A stretch of 64,000 nt of DNA from Pieris napi (taxonomy: Eukaryota; Arthropoda; Insecta; Lepidoptera; Pieridae): the NCBI RefSeq assembly GCF_905475465.1, contig NC_062236.1, positions 1,436,001 to 1,500,000 on the forward strand, given 5' to 3'. This document shows, piece by piece, positions 60,835 to 64,000 of this stretch. Positions within the stretch are counted from its first letter, which is position 1; each line of letters starts with the position of its first letter. Under the pieces are notes generated by a model that was not told where the DNA came from, ran no database searches, and saw only the letters and a list, made by a program, of their open reading frames with translations. The translations under genes were made by a program, and so were the position numbers.

Positions 60835-61930
60835 GAGATGTAGATGTTAAATGATACCTCCGCCCATGGACACTCACATTGCCAGAAGCGTCGCTAGTGC
60901 GTTTCCGGCCTTTCAAGAATTGGTACGCTCTTTTCTTGAAAGACCCTAAGTCGAATTGGTTCGGAAATACTTTAGTAGGCAGCTGGTTCCACATAGTGGT
61001 GATGCGCGGCAAAAACTGCCTTAAGCCGGGTCCACATTTGTAGCATGTTGACGTATCACGATCAGTCGTATCGTATCTCGTATCTGTATCATAAATATGG
61101 ACGCTCATTTTGTCCATGTCGTATATTTAAGGCGTATCTTGTAAAAAACGCGTCCATACTTATCAAATGCTGTATCATATCAGTGTATCGGCTTTAACTT
61201 TACAAATATAGACGCTTCACTTTTCTTCCGATGTATCCTGATGCGCGTGTCTTTCAGTGCACCTTTCCCTTCTCGTACAGTTCAGTCATGTCTTCGTTCC
61301 CAAACGGTTTAGCCATGTCAGCAATTGCTCACAGTTTGGCGGTGACTAGCGCCTGTTATATTATCATTAATAGTATTTAAAAAAAAGTTAAATCCAGACG
61401 TAGACGGCGCTGGAAATGTTTAGAAACCGAAACAAATATGGTGGAATACCATTGATGAGAGATTTCAAATTTCAGCATACCAGCGGAAAATACAAAAATT
61501 TCACTCGCATGTCACCCATTGATGTTGTGTATTCCCTTTGATGATCGCGAAAAAACCGACACAGGATGGTTCGGGGTGTATCAAGTATCGTATCGCGATA
61601 CAGTATCGTGATACAGTGTCAAAATACGTCCATACCACCGATCGTGATACGCGTATCGGATACGAGGTGTATCAAGATACGCGCTTAGTGCGGATCGGGC
61701 CGTATCCGATACGGCATGTATCATAAACGGGTATCATTTTGCGTCCAAACTAACGATCATGATACGCGCCGAAGCCACGCAACGGAGATACGATACACCG
61801 AAATGCTACAAATGTGGACCCGGCTTTAGAAAACGCTCAGGTGTGGAACGACGGACGTCGAGATGATACGGGTGAAATTTTGTCTTCTGCCTCGACGTCC
61901 GATGATGAAACTCAGCTGCAGGTATAGGTG
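60835..61930 (-). mobile_element. LINE 3' fragment (minus) split by a MITE
   Basis: Common LINE tail and ORF2 end: CCGCCCATGGACACTCACAT to AAAAACTGCC at 61020. It resumes after the insertion at about 61829 with AAAACGCTCAGGTGTGGA through GACGTCCGATGATGAAACTC. A 109-codon minus frame across the left junction is a chimera of both repeats, not a gene. Confidence 0.75.
61024..61825. mobile_element. 802-bp MITE with TTA duplication and GTATC repeats
   Basis: TIRs of 23 bp begin AGCCGGGTCCACATTTGTAG at both ends. TTA flanks the element (61021-61023, 61826-61828). Removing the insert and one TTA restores the CTGCCTTAAAAAACGC-type sequence of the intact LINE copies apart from one base. Both subterminal zones are crowded with GTATC/GATAC motifs in both orientations. 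No transposase frame is present; it is PIF/Harbinger-like by its TWA duplication. Confidence 0.85.
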
Positions 61931-62144
61931 CAATGCAATAAAATATTTAATTATTAGGCTATTTTTGCCAAAGCTGTAGGGGATCAAAGCTAAATACGAT
62001 AACGGCGATACGAAACCGAGTTAATTTCGATATCGGAGTTTCATTTCCTGATTTTATCTATTATCTGTGGTACCGATCATTATTAGACGGAACATCTTGA
62101 TGTGATTTAGACTTAGCTTGTTATTTATATCATTTCAAATTCTT

Positions 62145-62260
62145 AAAAGGCCAGCAACGCACTCGCGAGCCCTCTGGCATAGAGAGTGTCCATGGGCGGC
62201 GATATCACTTAGCATCAGGTGAGCCTCCTGCCCGTTTGCCCTCTGTTCCATAAAAATAAT
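62145..62260 (+). mobile_element. LINE 3' tail, FKKRAYQFL family
   Basis: AATTCTTAAAAGGCCAGCAA to CCCGTTTGCCCTCTGTTCC. A further degenerate tail-like piece follows at 62300-62375. Confidence 0.7.
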
Positions 62261-62749
62261 TGAAGCTAAAACGTAACTATGATCGTATATATGATTCTTA
62301 AGCCGTCTGGCATTCAGAGTCTAGCGTCCTTAACGTGAGTAGGGCGTCCTGCCCGTTCGCCCCTTTTATAAAACAGTCTGCCTCTAAAAGGAGTTCTTTA
62401 GCAAGTAGTGTTTCTCATAAATATAAGTCTCTTGCAATATGTCGTTCAGCTTTGCTTTTAATTGAAGCGATACCCTTGACCCGATACACGGGTCAGGTAT
62501 AAGAAAACTTGTGGTTTTTCTCGTAATACAAAAAAGAGGCGTATTGTTTCTGCATTTGGGTAATTGATATATGGATTACTTACCGCTCTAATACGTAGAC
62601 ATTATTTCCTATCTATTAACTAAGTTTATCTTTGTATTATAATAGAGTTGAACGATACAAGAGAAATCTTCAACAATTTTCCAATAATTTCTTTCTCGAG
62701 TCATGAAAGAATAGATGATTTAAATGACAAAACATAAATTTTTGGTGCT

Positions 62750-62895
62750 TACGCGCAATTTTCGTGTGTGCATATCGGTTAGGTCTGCTAATCGGACAAC
62801 ATATATTTTTCATCCCCCTAAATGTTAAGGGTTAACCCCTAAATTTTATTTTTTATTTTTTAGAAAAAACGAAGTTCGCGGGGGCAGGTAGTGTT
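62750..62895 (+). mobile_element. Helitron-like fragment, second subfamily
   Basis: CATCCCCCTAAATGTTAAGG and an end reading ACGAAGTTCGCGGGGGCAGG, related to the fragment at 48315. Confidence 0.4.
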
Positions 62896-63214
62896 AATAT
62901 ATTTTCATTAGGATTATGGTATCTTGTTGGAGTTTGAATTGGAGCACACTAACTAGCTATAGTAGAAAATAGAATAAGACAAAAGTTAGGATTAAAATAT
63001 GTATTAATAATTGTAATTTTACAAACAAAGTTGCGAGGAAACTTAATAAGGACTCAAGGTCATTGTCGCCCTTGCTAATATTCAGGGATTTAATTAATAA
63101 AACAACTGCTTACTTGCACCCTCCTCTAACCACATATATCTTGATTAACCACAAGGCTGTATCGTAGCATATATGTATATTTATGTAATATGTATTTATG
63201 TAATATGTATTTTG

Positions 63215-63365
63215 CACTTCTTGCCGTATCTAATTTAAAAAAAATTTCTCTCACAGTGTTTGCCTGGAAGAGATCGCTCGGAAGCGATAAGGCCGCCAGT
63301 TTCCTTTTAATTTAATTATGTACAATTTTTATATTGTAATGCAACGAAGTGTTAATAAATAAATA
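63215..63365 (+). mobile_element. LINE 3' end, CCTGGAAGA family
   Basis: GTTTGCCTGGAAGAGATCGC, GGAAGCGATAAGGCCGCCAG and ATGCAACGAAGTGTTAATAA followed by TAAATAAATA. Plus-strand counterpart of the copies at 12560 and 21975. Confidence 0.7.
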
Positions 63366-63744
63366 AAAATAATAAGCTCCGTTAAAACCTTTTGTAAAAT
63401 ATTCGTCATGTTTGGGTTCTAAGTGTAAGTCAGGACCAAAAGGTGTTCAATGATGTTTTAATACAGCAGTCGTACTTAGCGCTAAGTTAGGTCTCTGAAT
63501 ATTATGGTAGAACAATGTTTTACAACCTCACAAGCACGTGCGAATAGCTCACATAAACATAAAAATCCAGCACAATCTAGGTTTCGCTTTTGAGTCCTAG
63601 CACGATGTTATTAGTATTAGAATTGCTACTATTACAGCTAAATTCTGTATAAAATATATGTTTATACGACATAATATATCGTATCGTATTATACAAAAAT
63701 AATGATAAGTTTACTAGGATAGAACATACGCACAATGTAAATAC

Positions 63745-63990
63745 TCGGAACAAGAGCAGGCTGCAATTTCCCCGTACTGGACTATCTAAAGTTAGTAATT
63801 CTTTTTTGGGAAAAGAGAAAATCTTCTTTCTGCCTTTTAATAAATTTAAGAAATGTATTAAAGAAAAGCTGTGTAAAAAGGCTTACTATAGCTAACGATT
63901 ATCTAGTTGATAAAAGGGCCTGGGACTAGTGCTAGACAGGCTTCTTCTAATTAATTTGCGATATTTTTTTTAAATAAGTGCTGTTTGATG
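63745..63990 (+). mobile_element. LINE fragment with ORF end, uninterrupted copy
   Basis: The frame reads FFLPFNKFKKCIKEKLCKKA and then YYS, similar to C-terminal tails of LINE reverse transcriptases. It is followed by GGGCCTGGGACTAGTGCTAG. It provides the empty site for the hAT insertion at 60220. Confidence 0.65.
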
Positions 63991-64000
63991 ATTTTGCTAT

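Larger units (their letters stand above)
3896..64000 (+). other. nAChRalpha4: Nicotinic acetylcholine receptor alpha subunit gene (alpha4-like), 5' part
   Basis: This is the gene span from the start codon to the window edge. Spliced exons are 3896-4081, 24350-24504, either 33633-33813 or 33861-34041, 36505-36620, 53958-54126 and 57425-57561. All introns are GT-AG and all phases join in frame. The product is a subunit of the pentameric acetylcholine-gated cation channel of insect neurons, a neonicotinoid target. Visible family marks are a signal peptide, the WxPD loop A, two versions of the Cys-loop (Cys, 13 residues, Cys), loop B WTYDG, the vicinal cysteines of loop C, TM1, TM2 and the start of TM3. 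Alternative versions of the Cys-loop exon are known for insect alpha4 (Drosophila Dalpha4), which is why alpha4 is preferred over the similar alpha1, alpha2, alpha3 and alpha8. The last exon in the window ends with two bases of a split codon, and I found no continuation before 64000, so the 3' end is missing. Confidence 0.85.
57562..64000 (+). other. Intron 6 of nAChR alpha4-like gene, continues past the window
   Basis: GT at 57562; no acceptor with the expected TM3 continuation was seen. The content is mainly repeats: LINE tails, a partial SINE, a hAT-type MITE inside a LINE fragment, a TTA-flanked MITE inside another LINE fragment, a Helitron-like fragment, and a LINE tail near 63215. The stretches 58400-58900 and 59160-59900 show nothing that I can support. 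A tRNA-like minus-strand head with a B-box (GGTTCGAGTCC) occurs at 57905-57975. Confidence 0.75.

Noticed and set aside
60788..61117. 109-codon minus frame
   Set aside because: It crosses the junction between a MITE and a LINE fragment; the N-terminal part is read from GTATC repeats.
1..64000. CRISPR arrays, bacterial operons, rRNA genes
   Set aside because: The sequence is clearly animal genomic DNA with spliced exons; no regularly spaced short repeats or rRNA cores were seen.

Overview
This is AT-rich animal genomic DNA with long introns, most likely from a moth or butterfly (Lepidoptera). That assignment rests on the protein sequence of the one clear gene (insect nicotinic receptor), together with a dense load of repeats that look lepidopteran to me: tRNA-headed SINEs, Helitron-like elements ending in CTAG, 5'-truncated LINE tails and short TIR elements. 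No database search was possible, so the order and every repeat family name rest on recognition.

The window is dominated by one plus-strand gene, an alpha-type nicotinic acetylcholine receptor subunit best matched to insect alpha4. It starts with a signal-peptide exon at 3896-4081. It continues through 24350-24504, then a pair of alternative exons at 33633-33813 and 33861-34041, then 36505-36620, 53958-54126 and 57425-57561, and it runs off the right edge. All splice phases agree. The six constitutive or chosen exons give 944 nt (314 complete codons plus 2 nt). They cover the signal peptide, ligand-binding domain with Cys-loop, the YxCC loop C that defines an alpha subunit, TM1, TM2 and most of TM3. 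The rest of TM3, the cytoplasmic loop and TM4 lie outside. The two alternative exons encode 60-residue versions of the same Cys-loop/loop E/loop B segment (45 of 60 identical) and are only 47 nt apart.

Layout: 1-3739 is intergenic or upstream sequence with old LINE and MITE debris; 3740-3895 is a candidate promoter and 5'UTR with a tiny uORF. Intron 1 (20.3 kb) is mostly repeats plus a decayed open region at 4450-5083. Intron 2 (9.1 kb) is relatively repeat-poor and contains a possible nested two-exon gene for a small secreted protein (31212-31725). Intron 3 begins with a GC-rich, hairpin-prone 600 bp just after the alternative exon pair. Intron 4 (17.3 kb), intron 5 (3.3 kb) and intron 6 (over 6.4 kb) are again rich in transposons.

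Notable mobile DNA: three copies of a non-coding TIR element (8920-10521, 39564-41168, 56088-57084), each with its own 3-bp target duplication; a hAT-type MITE (60220-60629) and a TTA-flanked MITE (61024-61825), both nested in other repeats whose uninterrupted form is present elsewhere in the window; two further MITEs; about ten SINE copies; about thirty LINE 3' fragments; and six to eight Helitron-like copies.
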